Below are positions 1 through 11,769 of a DNA stretch of 64,000 bases, one piece after another (positions within the stretch are counted from its first letter, which is position 1; every line of letters begins with the position of its first letter). The position numbers and the translations under genes were made by a program. The notes beneath the pieces are model-generated. The model ran no database searches, had not been told where the DNA came from, and saw only the letters and a list, made by a program, of their open reading frames with translations. Origin of the DNA: Saururus chinensis. Its lineage: Eukaryota > Streptophyta > Magnoliopsida > Piperales > Saururaceae. Location of the stretch: NCBI GenBank assembly GCA_035235625.1, contig CP141145.1:7006001-7070000 (forward strand), in the 5' to 3' direction.

Positions 1-660
1 AGGAAATCAATCAGGATAAAATCTGGAGATATGATTTAATTTTCCCCTTTGAAGCAACCCTTTCTTTTCCTTTAAATAGAGGGGTGGACGTGATAGATGG
101 GGCATTCTCTCCTCTTTAGAGCTCTCTTCTCCTATTTCCTTCTCTTATTTTGCATTTTTGTTTTTAGTTTTATTGTAATGGCTTTCTAAATCTCTCAAGC
201 TAAGGCTAGGAATGAAGCTTGTACTTGATGTTTAATGGATACTTTGATTCAAGTAAGTTCTTTATCATTTTAAATTGATGTTTCATATTTAAAGAGTTTA
301 TAATCTATACAATTATTTGATTTAGCGTTGATGAAAGGCACGTTGAATGCTTATAATTCCCTGTGATTATATACTTAATGCTTTCACGTAGTAAACAATC
401 AATTACTATTGTTTTATTTCAAAGTTCTTTAAAAGATAAATTTTCCGATTGAGATAAATTTTCATTTGATCTTGATTGAGTTATCATTTGAATGAAGTAA
501 ACATTAGAGATTTATTGCAAGTGGATTTTTGATGCCTTAGCACTTTCTCTTTGAATTGTCTCTTATTATCTATTTCACTTTTCTTCTCTATTCGATTCTC
601 TTCGTAATAGTTTTCTGTGTCACACAAGGCTTTCCCTGTGGATCGACCTTGTTTACTATA
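1..660 (+). repeat. LTR-like non-coding fragment
   Basis: AT-rich stretch with no credible reading frame. TTTAAATAGA at 71-80 could be a TATA box. TTTCCCTGTGGATCGACC at 631-648 resembles sequence found close to the 3' end of several plant LTRs. Decayed reverse-transcriptase coding sequence follows within 80 bp without any visible leader or gag, so this is probably an older LTR piece joined to the next element by deletion or insertion. The other end lies outside the window, so the boundary is not defined. Confidence 0.35.
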
Positions 661-721
661 GTTGACAAGTAAAAAAAGAAATCTGAACTAGACTCCTTCA
701 TAGTCTTAGTTTGGACGTAAC

Positions 722-995
722 ACATTAGTCCCCTTGGCGACTGACTTTTTCGACATGTTGGAAAAAACTTCCTTCTTTTCCAATCTTGATCTCCAATTGG
801 GCTATTGGCAGGTGCGCATTGCTATACAAGACAAAGATAAATATGGTAACTCGGTACGGGCTATTTGAGTTCCTTTGAATGTCCTTTGTCTTGACAAATG
901 CCCTCACCACATTCTGCACATTGATGAACGATGTATTTCGGCCATACTTAGATTGGTTAGTGGTCGTCTACTTGGATGATATTGTGGTGTACAAC
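722..995 (+). pseudogene. Decayed Ty3/gypsy reverse transcriptase, first part
   Basis: The plus strand encodes the middle of a chromovirus-type reverse transcriptase, which copies element RNA into DNA. Visible blocks in order are TDFFDMLEKTSFFSNLDL, LGYWQVRI, then after a frameshift near 850 RYGLFEFL, a stop, LTNALTTFCTLMNDVF and the catalytic YLDD in VVVYLDDIVVYN (about 964-995). Gag, protease and the start of RT are missing upstream. The frame is cut at 995 by a solo LTR and resumes at 3437. Both breaks make it non-functional. Later blocks suggest the Galadriel/Tekay side of the chromoviruses, but the lineage is uncertain. Confidence 0.8.
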
Positions 996-3436
996 TGTCA
1001 CACCCTGGGATTTTGGAAGCATATAAAAAAAATTTCATAAAGATATCAGAGTTTACCCGGACCCGTGACTGGAACCATTCGCCTTATGCGATAATATAAT
1101 AATCATTTCTCCAAGAACCACGGTCCGTGTACAAACACACAAGAGAAAAATAAGGAGAGTTCTTACTCATTTCGATGTGGTTGAAATCCTTGAAATCACA
1201 CCGATAAAACTCGAAGTAGGCCCTTCTACCCGCACACTAAGCTTCGTCGAGTCCTACAAAGTCTGGGGGTGGTGAGTATTTTAAAATACTCAATAGGGGA
1301 GTTCATACAATCAGGCATGAATAAACACATGGCATTTTCACAGCACATATCATATATAATATTTTTCATAAAAATAGGTGTGCCTCTCACCCAAAACCAC
1401 CCCTAGTGCTTCTTCCTAGGTATCGAAGGTGCTTCTAGGGTTTGCAAGCTCTCACGGCTTGCTACAAATATCCTAGACATATATATTAATAATAGAAATT
1501 TGTTGTGGGTACAAAGCAGCGACAACTTGGCCCTCCACAGATCATCTCAAAATAATTCGTGTTTGTGAATAGAAGAGCCACCTGTACTCATGGGGCACCA
1601 GGATCTAGAGAGTAGAGAGTCTTCCCATGATATTCTCTACCCTAGCGTGTGTAGCCTTGATAGGTGCCCTTCGTTAGGGGCTAATCAGGGGTCTTGCCCT
1701 TTGTTACGGGCTCACCAGGCTAAAATAGGTACCATGCATCCGATTCCGAACCGGATTAATTGTGCCATTAACTAGTCAACGGAGCTCTATCAAGGCGCCC
1801 AACAATAGCTCTAGACAACCAAAACACTCATGAGTCCCAGACTCATAGTCTTGAGTCCCAGACTCATAATCTTGAGTCCTAGACTCAATCAAAATATCCT
1901 ATAGTTCTTAGACTCCAAAAAGGGCTATTTTCTTTTAAAACATTCTATCCCAATGTTTATCCTTTTGAAAACCCTAGCTCCGCCTCTACAAGCCATGGGA
2001 GCATCACTATCAATGACTACAAAGGCAAGGTTGGTCGCTCATTCCAATGAGACAGTTACCCCTTCTTTGTCCCGCTTCAGTGACTCGATCACCATGCTTA
2101 TACGTCTTTTCAAAAATAATCTTGAGAATCCTCCTTTCAACAAGGATGAGTCCTCTAAAACCGTCTTTCAAACATATTGTATTCATTCACAATGAAAACA
2201 ATGGTGAAGCTAGTTTGTCTCTATCTCACACGATCCAACGTGTATAATATATATCAAAATCCACATATAAACATTAGATTAAACTATCATATAAGAGGAA
2301 ATAGAAAAGCATGCAATATATATAACATATTCGCTTCCAACGGAATCATATATATGAGGAAATCATAAAAAAATGTAGTATATAATTCATACTCTATCTC
2401 GGCGATTAATCATTCGACAAATCGAATATATGCGCGTAAATCATAAAGCATAACTTGAAAGTAACTCTAACACATATCATGCAAGAGTTATATAAATACT
2501 AAGTTAAAAACACAACCAAAGTTTATAATCATGCCATAAGAAAGGATAAAAGCCCCTACCTCGCTTTCCGTGCAAGTTCGAAGACGATAAACCGGACACT
2601 ACAAAATTGGATATCCACTTCTAGGGTTCTAGAGGTTTCCAACAAGGAAAATAACCCTGCCACGACATCTGGCACACTCAATTTAGGTAAGAACACCTCT
2701 TGAACGGAAGAAAATGGACTCAGACCGATTCCAGAAACTTTCTTTCTGTGCCCGTAGGCTACAGAAAGAACCTCCCCTTGACCTGGAATACTTTTATCTT
2801 TTCGTGCCCTTACGCTACGTACAGAACCTCCCCTTAACCCGGGACGTTTTCTATATATAGGGTCACTAACTCGAGAATGGACGCTTCCATTGCATAGAAT
2901 ACCCTCAAATTAGCTAAGAATACCTTTTGATTGTATTAGCGTCGCGCGCATCCTGCGCACGTTGTGTGATCATGCGATATGGATGGTTGTGATTGCGCAG
3001 TTTGGCATAGCGCATCAACTTAGTGGCTCAGCTCTGACCCGGTGATGTCATCCTTTTAATATTTTATTATTATTTCTATAAAACACAATTCCAACTTCAA
3101 ACTGCAATAACTTCTTATCTCGAAGTCAAAATCGTGCATTCTTGGTACCGATAGACTTGTATCAATGAACCCTTCAAAACAAGATCTCACATGGGTAGGT
3201 TATCTCGCACTTTTAAAGGGGTCCCGCCCATGTGGCATGCTTCCCGAGGTCGCAACTTTTACTCCTGACCTCCGTTTTGTGCATTCTTAAGTTCGTTACG
3301 CTCGTCTCACTGAGCTCTATCACACCCATATAGAACCCTCTAAATATCTACCTCTAATAATTTAAAAATCATCAAAACTCATAAAAATAGCTTTATTAGA
3401 GGCAAGAAATCATACCAAAAATTCGCAGTCGTTACA
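996..3436 (-). mobile_element. Solo LTR A inside the chromovirus RT
   Basis: It starts TGTCACACCC and ends GTCGTTACA, so it lies in reverse orientation (in sense it would begin TGTAACGAC). Flanks are ACAAC (991-995) and ACAAT (3437-3441), a 5-bp target duplication with one mismatch. The host RT frame continues on both sides, which proves insertion. No element coding sequence is present, so it is a solo LTR of 2441 bp. It carries the perfect palindrome TGAGTATTTTAAAATACTCA at 1273-1292. On the sense strand this is followed by a C-rich CACCCCCAGA tract, as in the LTRs at 5311 and 9884. Confidence 0.8.
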
Positions 3437-5310
3437 ACAATGGATCCTTAGATGATTACATTGGGCATCTAAGGATTGTGCTGGAACGATTAAGGGAGCA
3501 CTGCCTCTTTTTGAAGCTCGAGAAGTGCAACTTCGCCTAGATGGAGATAATGTTCCTTGGGCACTGAGCTTATGAAGGAAGGGTATGCATGGATGAAAAG
3601 AAGGTTAGGGCCATTACGGAATGGCAGCTCCTATGAAGGTCACTGAGCTAAGATCATTATTGGGACTCTGCCAACTATTACAAATGGTTCATTAAGAACT
3701 ACTGGAAGAAAGTTGTTGCACTAACTAATTTCTTGAAGAAGGACAAGCCTTGATGCTGGGCCGAGGCAAGCCAGACCGCATTTGAGCCACTTAAGGATGT
3801 CATATCCTCTGAGCCAGTCCTCAAACTCCCTACGTTTGATGCACCTTTTGAGGTGCAAATTGATGCTTCTGATCGGGTGATTGGAGGTGTCTTGATCTAA
3901 TCGTGTCACCTCATTGCATACAAGAGCCGCAAGCTTAATGAAACTGAGCAGAGGTACTCAGTCCACAAGAAGGAGATGATGGTAGTCTTCCATTGCCTTA
4001 GGGCATGGGGGCACTACTTGCTAAGCGGAAAGTTTCTAGTCCAGATCGATAACATAGCCACAAGCTATTTCTCTATGCAAAAAAACTTTTGCCAAAGCAA
4101 GCACGACGGCAGGAGTTCCTTGTTGAGTTCGACTTCATGTTGGAGTATAAGTCAGGCAAAGTAAACATGGTTTCTTATGCCCTCTGCCAATGGACGGATC
4201 CGGAGGCAACGATGGCTGCACTAGTACAAGTATCAGGGGATATGCTGGATCTGATACGAGAAGCAACAGCTAAGGATCAGGCCTACCTTAGGCTGATCCA
4301 ACCAAAACCATAGAGTAGACCCCTTATATCCCGTTGGATGAAGTTGCAGGCATCAGTTGCCGAAGGAGACTCATGACTCCGCATGCACGGGGCATCCAAG
4401 GCAAGAGCGGATTCACGCACTCTTGGGTTGAAACTACTTTTGGCTAAGGATGCTAGAAGATGTGGAGCAGTATGTGAGAACGAGAATGGTATGTCAGCAG
4501 GATAAGACGGAGAGACAGAAGGAAGAATGCATGCTTTAGCCCCTTCCCACTCCGGAAAGACAGTGGATAAGTCTATTTATGGATTTATCGCTTGTTTACC
4601 TATGATGCAGGGTTATGGATTGATCATGGTTGTGCTAGATTGCTTCTCAAAGTATGGCACATTCATAGTAGCTCCAAAAACTTGCATCACAATGACAATG
4701 ACAAAATTGTTCTTTTGGACCGTTGGTAAAGCTTTGGGGCCTACCAGCATATATTGTGAGTGACCAAGACACCTGATTCACAGGAAGGTTTTGAAAGAAG
4801 TGGTTTGAGTTGTTAGGCACTCAGCTCAAAATTTCAACCAGCAAAATTGGGGTCGACTTACTGGAAATCACTCAATTCTACTACAACTTGCACAAAAGCT
4901 AGGCGATGGGTAGCAGTCCTTTTGAGTTGGCAATAGGCCAACCACCTCTCATGCTAACAGATGTTGCTTTGCAACAGGCAAGAGGCAGATGTCCTGCTGC
5001 TTATCTCTTGGCAAAAGGAAATAGACAAAGATGATGGAGGAGGAGCGAGATAGCTTGGACAAAGTAGTCAAGCGGATGAAGAAATATGCATATAGAGATC
5101 ATAGGCCACTTGAGTTCCAAGCTGGGGATAGAGTTATACTGAAGCTAACACCCTAACTTTGGAAGAAATTGCAAAGGAAGGTAGTGCACAAAGGGCTCAT
5201 CTAGAGATACAACGGACCCTTCGAGGTGAGGCATAGAGTTGGCCATCTATCATACCAACTCAAACTGCTGTAGCAATTCAAGATTCACCCTATTTTTCAT
5301 ATAAGTTTTC
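3437..5310 (+). pseudogene. Decayed chromovirus pol: RT end, RNase H, integrase
   Basis: Continuation of the polyprotein interrupted at 995. Readable blocks are the RT thumb (DDYIGHLRIVLERLREHCLF at 3453), RNase H (FEVQIDASDRVIGGVLI near 3850, then QRYSVHKKEMMVVFHCLRAW at 3950-4010, KQARRQEFLVEFDFMLEYKS at about 4092-4151), and integrase (TGHPRQERIHALL near 4390, CQQDKTERQKE at about 4495, LSLPTPERQ-like linker, LDCFSKYGTFI near 4640). The C-terminal GDRVILKL, YNGPFEVRHRVGHLSYQLKL and KIHPIFHISF blocks fall at 5130-5310. Many stops and frameshifts are present. A second solo LTR cuts the frame at 5311, within the region before the chromodomain. Confidence 0.8.
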
Positions 5311-6826
5311 TGTAATAACCCTATTTTTCTAATATTTTATAAATTCAATTATTTTTTTAAGTCTAATTATAATTCATTAAGATAAGCAAAAATACGAAAA
5401 TTTGAGACCGGGAACAAAAGTTACAGCCTCAGGAAATGTGCTCTAAAACTGGCAGGACCCACTTCGTATGTAGGGGTAAACTAGTCCATAAATGGTCTAG
5501 TTTTGTTGGGCTCGTGAATACGAGCCCAATGGTACCAAGAACGCACAAATTAGAGTTTGGGATAAGAAGTTACGATTTTTAAAAATTTTTGAAAATAATA
5601 ATAATAATAAAAAAATCGGATCGGCGCGGTGTGGCGCGCGCTGGACGCGCGACGAGCGCGCTTTCATCATCGTGCATGTGACAAATGTGCCTTCATCACG
5701 CGCGCCTGCCACAAACTGCGGTGCCAGCCGGCGCCGGCTGTTTTCCGCCACTTTTCTCACCTATAAAAGGCCATTCCGGCCAGTTCTTCCACCCACATCC
5801 GATTTTTCACCTCTTTCACTATTTTCTTCATTCCCGACCCATTTTAAGCCCGAATTACGTGATCCAAGACCCATTTCCTACCAAATCAAGGGTGCTCTAC
5901 GCATTGGAAGTGTTATTTTCTCAAGGTGACCCCTCTAAGACCTTGAAAAATGTGCCCCTTCTCTAATCTTTCCCTTTCACTTCTTTTACTGTTTCTGGAC
6001 CATTTTACACCTGTTTCAGCCCGTTCAAAAGTCGTACCCCACTAAATCAAGGGTTCTCTACGCGTTGGGACCGTTATTCTGCCAAATTTTTTGCTTGAAG
6101 GAAGGATCTTCTACGAGGGGATTCTCTTATACTTCGCGCGCGTTATAGGTAGGCAGCTTTAATTTCTAAACTGTATGCCGAGATTTTGACTCACCAAAGC
6201 TAAAGATATTTATCAAAGAAAATTCTTTCTTTAAAAGCTTCTCCTATTTTTAAAAAATTCTTTGAGTTTTGGGTAATCGTACCCTCTGGATAGTCCTTGG
6301 TTTCTCGAAACTAAGGGTTATTATGATTCTAGATACCGCCAAATTTGGCTTCCGGCGCACACAAGACTGGGATATCATGAGGAATTCCCTTTCCTTCTGT
6401 CTCCCGTTGCCCCATGAGCGCGGGTGTAAGTCGTCTGGTATCGCGACATTCTGTGACGATCGATGTTTTCAGATTTTGAAAAAAAGATGGCACGATATTT
6501 CTACGTGCATATTTTTTAGAACTTAACTCAGCCTACTAAGTATAAATTTACTCACCCACCCTCAGATTCTGCAGGTGTGTGATTTGAATACGAAGAAGTC
6601 GACGAAGAGCCTTTTTTTGTAAAATTACAGTTTTTGTACTTTTCATGTATTTTTTTGTAAATTTTGTACTGACTAATGTATAAAGGCATGTTATGCCAAA
6701 TTTTGGAAATCTTTGTATAATACAAAGTATGTGTAATTACTCTTTTGGTACACGGTGATCCTTGGCAATAGTATTTAATATTCGTTATGTTTTTCAAAAA
6801 TCATGATGAATATGAGGGGTATTACA
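5311..6826 (+). mobile_element. Solo LTR B before the chromodomain
   Basis: TGTAATAACCC at the start and GGGGTATTACA at the end define 1516 bp. Flanks are TTTTC (5306-5310) and CTTTC (6827-6831), a target duplication with one mismatch. It contains no coding sequence. Its U3 parallels the LTRs of the complete element at 9884: both share the region of TGGTCTAGTTTTG..GGGCTCGT..ATACGAGCCCAA and an AAGAACGC..AGAGT block. A GC-rich core at 5620-5740 precedes the TATA box. The near-palindrome at 6537-6554 followed by CACCCACCCTCAGATTCTGCAGG-like sequence is shared as well. It is therefore a divergent relative of that family. Confidence 0.82.
5762..5769 (+). promoter_or_regulatory. TATA box of solo LTR B
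   Basis: TATAAAAG lies 451 bp into the LTR, just after the GC-rich block, followed by pyrimidine-rich sequence typical of a plant retrotransposon leader. Confidence 0.6.
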
Positions 6827-6831
6827 CTTTC

Positions 6832-7166
6832 TGAAGCCTTTTCATGAGGACTTAGAGGATTCTAGCTTAAACACCTCTAAGAGAGCATCGCCAACTATCA
6901 AAATCTCTTTTGAGAAGAAGGTTAAAGTCATTCTAGACTGGAGGGTTGAGGGGATGAGCAAGAAGATTTGAAGAGTCTTCTACTTGGTTAAGTGGAAGGA
7001 TTTTCTTGCATCAAAGAACAGCTGGGAGCAAGACATCGCATTGTGGCAGTTTGAAGACAAAGTCAACAAGTACTTAGCCTCGACAAGGACGTCAAGCGGA
7101 TTGGTTGGCGGAGGCCTATTTGCCCCTCAACCAGTTGCATTAACAAAGGGGCCGACAACCCCTTAG
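6832..7166 (+). pseudogene. Chromodomain end of the decayed chromovirus
   Basis: The polyprotein resumes directly after solo LTR B, with KPFHEDLEDSSLNTSKRASP and then a chromodomain. Chromodomains direct chromovirus integrase to marked chromatin. YLVKWKDFLASKNSWEQD (about 6982-7035) shows the VKWK and SWE aromatic-cage blocks, followed by ALWQFEDKVNKYLASTRTS. One stop (near 6969) breaks the frame before VFYLVKW. The ALWQFEDK ending is typical of chromoviruses with a canonical chromodomain. It ends at a stop near 7166, close to the presumed 3' LTR. Confidence 0.75.
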
Positions 7167-7240
7167 ACTTGGCGACGAACAACCAGAGGTGCCCTCGGGC
7201 ACTTGGACAAAAGCGTCGGATTTGTTGGAGCATCACTTGG

Positions 7241-7850
7241 TGTGTGGACAACATAGCGGAGCATGCTAAGACAAGTCTTAGTGCGGGTAGGACTTAGGTG
7301 GTGGGCTAGGTGCCGCTATTACATGGGGACAAACTCCTATGATGGCCAGGGCTCATCCATTCAGATACGACAATCTCCTAGCTCTAGTAGGAGACAGGGC
7401 AATAGCTCCCCTTTAGCGCATGACTCTTGGAGGCATTGACATACATACTTCTAGCTATACAAGGAGTTTGTAGCTTTCCTAGTTTAGGCTAGGATGAGTT
7501 GCCTTAGGGGCCAGAGTTGGAGAGGAAGTGAACCTCTTGTATGGGTAGGACTTGTAATGCTTAGTTGTAATCAGATTCAATATGGGCTGAGTCTATATAA
7601 GAGGAGGGGCATTAGGCAGGCCAGCCACTTTGGACTTTGGATTTTCAACCAGCCTCTAACTGCCATTGTTTTGACTGATTGTAGTAATAAAGCATAGGGC
7701 AGAGCCCCTTTGTACAAAGACGGTTTTGTGTTGATGAGATCATCTTCCCCCTATGCATACGAGTGGGAAGGACAAAATTGACTGCTGGTTACATGGCATG
7801 GTTAGGCCATCATGTGAGCGAACGTTAGGCATAGTTTCGTGCCCGTGACA
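7241..7850 (+). repeat. Probable 3' LTR of the decayed chromovirus
   Basis: It follows the chromodomain end by about 75 bp. A plausible start is TGTGTGGACAAC at 7241 and a plausible end is CCCGTGACA at about 7850, giving about 610 bp. Promoter-like signals support an LTR: TATATAAG at 7594-7601 and AATAAA at 7686-7691. No second LTR copy remains for comparison and the purine tract is unclear, so both ends are tentative. Confidence 0.5.
7594..7601 (+). promoter_or_regulatory. TATA box of the presumed chromovirus LTR
   Basis: TATATAAG is followed by a G-rich stretch, with AATAAA 85-90 bp further on. This spacing matches a short LTR promoter and polyadenylation region. Confidence 0.5.
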
Positions 7851-9883
7851 CCTACCCTATTTGAAATGGGCTTGAAGTAGGCCTACAAATGGGCCTAAAA
7901 TTTCCGTGCACGAGCATGCTATTTTGCAGGGTGGGCTAACCCGTTTCAACCCTAGTCATGTCTAAACAAAAATCGTCACCATTTTTTTAATAAAAAACAT
8001 GTTATTTAATGAAAAATTAATTCTTGTTCACAAATTATGATCCTAGTTAATATAAAATTATCCATAATTATTTTGAAAATTGATTTGTTGGTCAAAAAAG
8101 CATATGGATATAAAATAAAATTGTAATGAAAATTAATACACCTAATGTCCCACATTCATAGCCCCATTTAGATTTTAGAATAAATTAATTTTCACTCATT
8201 TTGAAAAACCCAAAGGGGCGTTTAATGTTGAGTGAAGGCAGTATATATTATCAATATTCATATTTATCTTCTCATGACATAATTATGTATAAACTCTCCC
8301 AAATATAGTTCACATAGACAACACCCCCTTTTTCGTGTAAAAGATAGAGCCTATAGCCTATCCAAGTTTAAGGCTTATAGCTTTAGCAAGTCTAATAAAG
8401 AATTACACTTTGTTAGAGTGAATCAAATAGTAGTGATTTATTTCCCATAAGGTACTACACTATTGACATGAACGTCAATGTCATCCGGTACATTGATTCC
8501 CTTTTACTATTATAATTACTATGATTATCAAATGATATAAAATCCTGGATCAACAACTTAGCAGATCCTTCATCAACAAAAGCATATCTTTTAGAAATTC
8601 TACTTAGAAAACTAGACATGGACCTCTTCACCTTTCAAAAACTATAGTTACCCCCATGGTTTTTTAAAAGATGACATCTCATTCGCACCCCTCTTTTCCC
8701 ACCCTCTCTTGTTCTGCTTCACTTGTGCCAATGCTAGCACCAACCTCGACCCCATTCAGCCTCAGCCCATTGGTACCACCTCCGTGAAACCTTCATGTGC
8801 CACAACTAAATACTTCGAATCCGACAAATGGTACTTTGGGGTAGGGAGCTGAATTATTATTTGGGGGGTTTGTCAATAACTTGCATAAAAGAACCTTAAA
8901 ATTGAATATATTTATAGGAACTTAGGGGGTAGCACTTGTAGGGAAAATGCTACAGGAATATAACTAAAAGGGGGATGGTTGCGCCGATTGTCATAGCTAG
9001 ATCAAGCACAATCCAGGCCTGCTGTGGGATGGTCAGGCCAGGATAAGCCATTTTCACCGTGATAGCCAAAGCTAGACTAGGTTAGTCCAAATCCAGCCTT
9101 GGCTTTGGCTGCTCTAGTGGCCACAGACCTAGCTATGACCATTGCAGACATGACTATGGTAGTCCTGGCCTTGACCCTAGCAACACCATGTCACGTCGTT
9201 CTTTGCTATCCTGGCGCTAGAGAAGAAGAAAAAAGGAAGGCATGGGGTAAAGGGATGTTGGGGTGACTAATAGCAAAATAGTAGGTGATGCAACCGGGGG
9301 GCTGAGCAATAAAAAAATACCATTTTTTCCTTTTTGGGGTACCAAGCATACGTTAGGGGGAAATAACAACATTCTTTTCATCAGTAAGCTAAATCCTAAA
9401 CTGTAACTTAGCATCATGGAGGCAACTAGGCCGTCAGATCATGGTTTGACCCAATTGAGCTGCAGCTCTGGCAAGCTTTTTCCATTCAATAAAAAAATGT
9501 CTAATCATTGCATATCTATCAAATGGGTCATTTGAGCATGGTCAGACGATGGTATGACATTCATTTTTTCATTCAACAAGTAAATGTTTAGTCACAACTG
9601 TGTCGTTAGTCTCATACCATAATCTGATAGCCCTAGTTGCCAAGCCTGCTGTTCTGGCAAGTTTGTTTTTGATTCAGTAAGAGAATGTCTAGCTGAGTGA
9701 TTTAACCGAAGTTCAAGTCAACGGATGAAGAATTCCAATTCCTTATCATTTTACACAAGAATTCTGATTTTTTAGCTTTACACCCTTTTTGACCTTTTTA
9801 TTCTAATGTCCCCCTTTGTTCAATCCCTTACCCTCACGATGTCTTCTATATAGCTCCCAAGGAATATCTTTTTAGCCTATTTT
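7851..9883. other. No gene seen; unclassified intergenic sequence
   Basis: About 2 kb with only short, frequently interrupted frames on both strands. 7851-8900 is AT-rich. 8950-9200 holds repeated words built on CTAG, GGCC and TTGGC. A foldback structure at 9421-9641 is listed separately. The region ends exactly at the ATTTT target duplication of the gypsy element. Confidence 0.6.
9421..9641. repeat. Imperfect inverted repeat (foldback)
   Basis: The arm beginning GGCAACTAGGCCGTCAGATC at 9421 is matched on the opposite strand by the arm ending at 9641, which reads GGCAACTAGGGCTATCAGAT in reverse. The arms are about 30 bp with a few mismatches and a spacer of about 160 bp. A direct repeat around CTGGCAAG..ATTCA occurs near 9469 and 9655. 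It could be a decayed MITE or a chance foldback. No target duplication was identified. Confidence 0.35.
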
Positions 9884-11641
9884 TGTAACGACCCTGAATT
9901 TCCAGTACATTTTCTAATACGTTAATTTTGGAGTTGGTAGCATTATTTTAATTAGTTATATTTATTACATATTTAATCTTATTAGAGTATGGTAGAGTGT
10001 AAAAAAGTGAGTGTAACGGCTTTGGAAGCGCTTGATTCGGACACCGGGGCCGGAAGTTACGGCCTCAGGAAACGTGTCATATGGGTGAGACCCACATTAA
10101 AGTGCGGGATAACCTACCCATGTGCGGTCTAGTTTTGTAGGGCTCATCGATACGAGCCCAACGGTATAAAGAACGCATGAATCGGAGTCTGGGTGACAAA
10201 GATACGCCCGTTTAAAGCTTATGTATTTTAAAAAAAAAATTACTATAAAAATGTTGGCTGACGCAAGCAGCCGGCGTCAACTGGCGCTGCGGTGGCGGCG
10301 CCGCGTGGACCTGGGCCCATGGGACTGCGGGCCGGCCGCGCGACGCGCCGCGGGCCCGCGTGGCGGGTCCGCATTGCGCAGGGCCGGGCCCGCGACGACT
10401 TGCGTCGCAGCCGCGATGCACGTCGTCGCGCCGAACGGCGCGACGGGGCCCGGCGTTACGTGCGACGCGTTCCCAACGTGAGTCGCGCGCGTGTTGCAAC
10501 CATGCAGAGCGCGCGCGTGTCACAACCGCGCAGAGCGCGCACGGGCCCCACAGGCGCGCGCTCATTTAAATAGTGTGCCGACCCCTTTTTTTTCCTAATT
10601 TTCTGTTTTCCACTTCTAAACCCGTTTTCCCTCCGTTCTTAACCATTTTAAGTCCGAATCAAGTGATTCAAAAGGCGTTTCCTACTGAATTCGATGTTTT
10701 GGACGCTGTGGTGGGGTCGGTTTCTTTATTCGGGGCTTCTACGGTTACGAAATTGTAACCAAGGGTTGAGGTAGGGGACTTTAAACTCTAAGCGTGTGCT
10801 TAGTATAACTTCTTTACGCATGATTTAACATGATTAAGCATATGTAATGGATTTATGTGAGACATGTTATGTGATGAACTGTTTTAGCATAAATATTGCT
10901 ATATTTTGAACAATGTGATGATTATTCCCTGGGCTTAAGAACCCGGAATAATCATAGAGTGATGATGCCCGCCGAGAAAAATATTCGGCAAGTGGCGCGC
11001 ACAGGGTAGGGCATCGTGGGAAAGCCCTGTCCCTAAGTGGCCCTCGTTTGCCCCACAAGCGCCGAGGGTAGGCCGTAGGGTGTCGCGGCTTGTGGTTTTG
11101 TGTTGATTTGGAACCGGTTGTTTTATGCATAATTTATCGTGGTAGAGTTTTTTAAAGAAAATGCGTAGGGTTTTCAAAGGGATTTCTGCTTAGCACCTCT
11201 ATTAGATTTTAAATTAACCTGCTGAGTATTTTAAAATACTCACCCACCCCCAGATTCTGCAGGCAATGCAACGAGGGCAAAGGTGAAGGAAGAGTAGCGT
11301 TCCAATTATGTTGTCTGCTCTCTAATTTTGGAAAGTATATAAATATTTATATGACTGCAGTTTAAGGGCATGATGTGCCCGAAGACCTGTAAGGCTTGTA
11401 ACCTGTCAACTCTACGAACCTAAGTCCATGGTTGTGTGAAATATGTTTTTATGCACATGTTTAATATTTTTGTTGTGCCATGACTCCGTGATATGCTCAT
11501 GTTTAATATAAAGCATATCTGACTGGGATCCGCATTGACGGCCGTCGTGTTTAGATGCGCATGTGTTGGACGAGCGTGTCGAACATGGTAATGATATATT
11601 AATAATAATTAATTTATATATAAAAAAAAGCGGCCGTCACA
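9884..11641 (+). repeat. 5' LTR of the complete gypsy element
   Basis: 1758 bp, TGTAACGACCC to GGCCGTCACA. The first about 370 bp differ from the 3' LTR at roughly 25 positions. The GC-rich block 10255-10560 differs from it by substitutions and many indels. From about 10575 on only about 18 differences are seen in about 1065 bp. Other parts are the TATA-like TTTAAATA at 10565, the perfect palindrome TGAGTATTTTAAAATACTCA at 11223-11242, a C-rich tract and AGATTCTGCAGG at about 11253-11264. Confidence 0.95.
10565..10572 (+). promoter_or_regulatory. TATA-like box, 5' LTR
   Basis: TTTAAATA sits at the end of the GC-rich U3 block, at the place that corresponds to TATAAAAG in the related solo LTR B. 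A leader rich in T and C follows. Confidence 0.5.
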
Positions 11642-11643
11642 GT

Positions 11644-11657
11644 TGGTATCGGAGCCC
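11644..11657 (+). promoter_or_regulatory. Primer binding site, tRNA-iMet
   Basis: TGGTATCGGAGCCC lies 2 nt after the LTR end. It matches the complement of the plant initiator-Met tRNA 3' end (TGGTATCAGAGC) with one change (A to G). It primes minus-strand synthesis. Confidence 0.9.
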
Positions 11658-11769
11658 AAGGACTTAGGGTTGTGGAGAAGCAGTTTTAATCAGTCATATA
11701 CATATTTACTAAATTCATTTCCGATATCTGACTAATGTTTTGATGATTTGTTTTCAATCATTAGTAGTG

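Noticed and set aside
10212..10573. Several overlapping frames of 60-117 codons on both strands.
   Set aside because: They are by-products of the GC-rich U3 of the 5' LTR and are not kept in the 3' LTR at 17490-17855.
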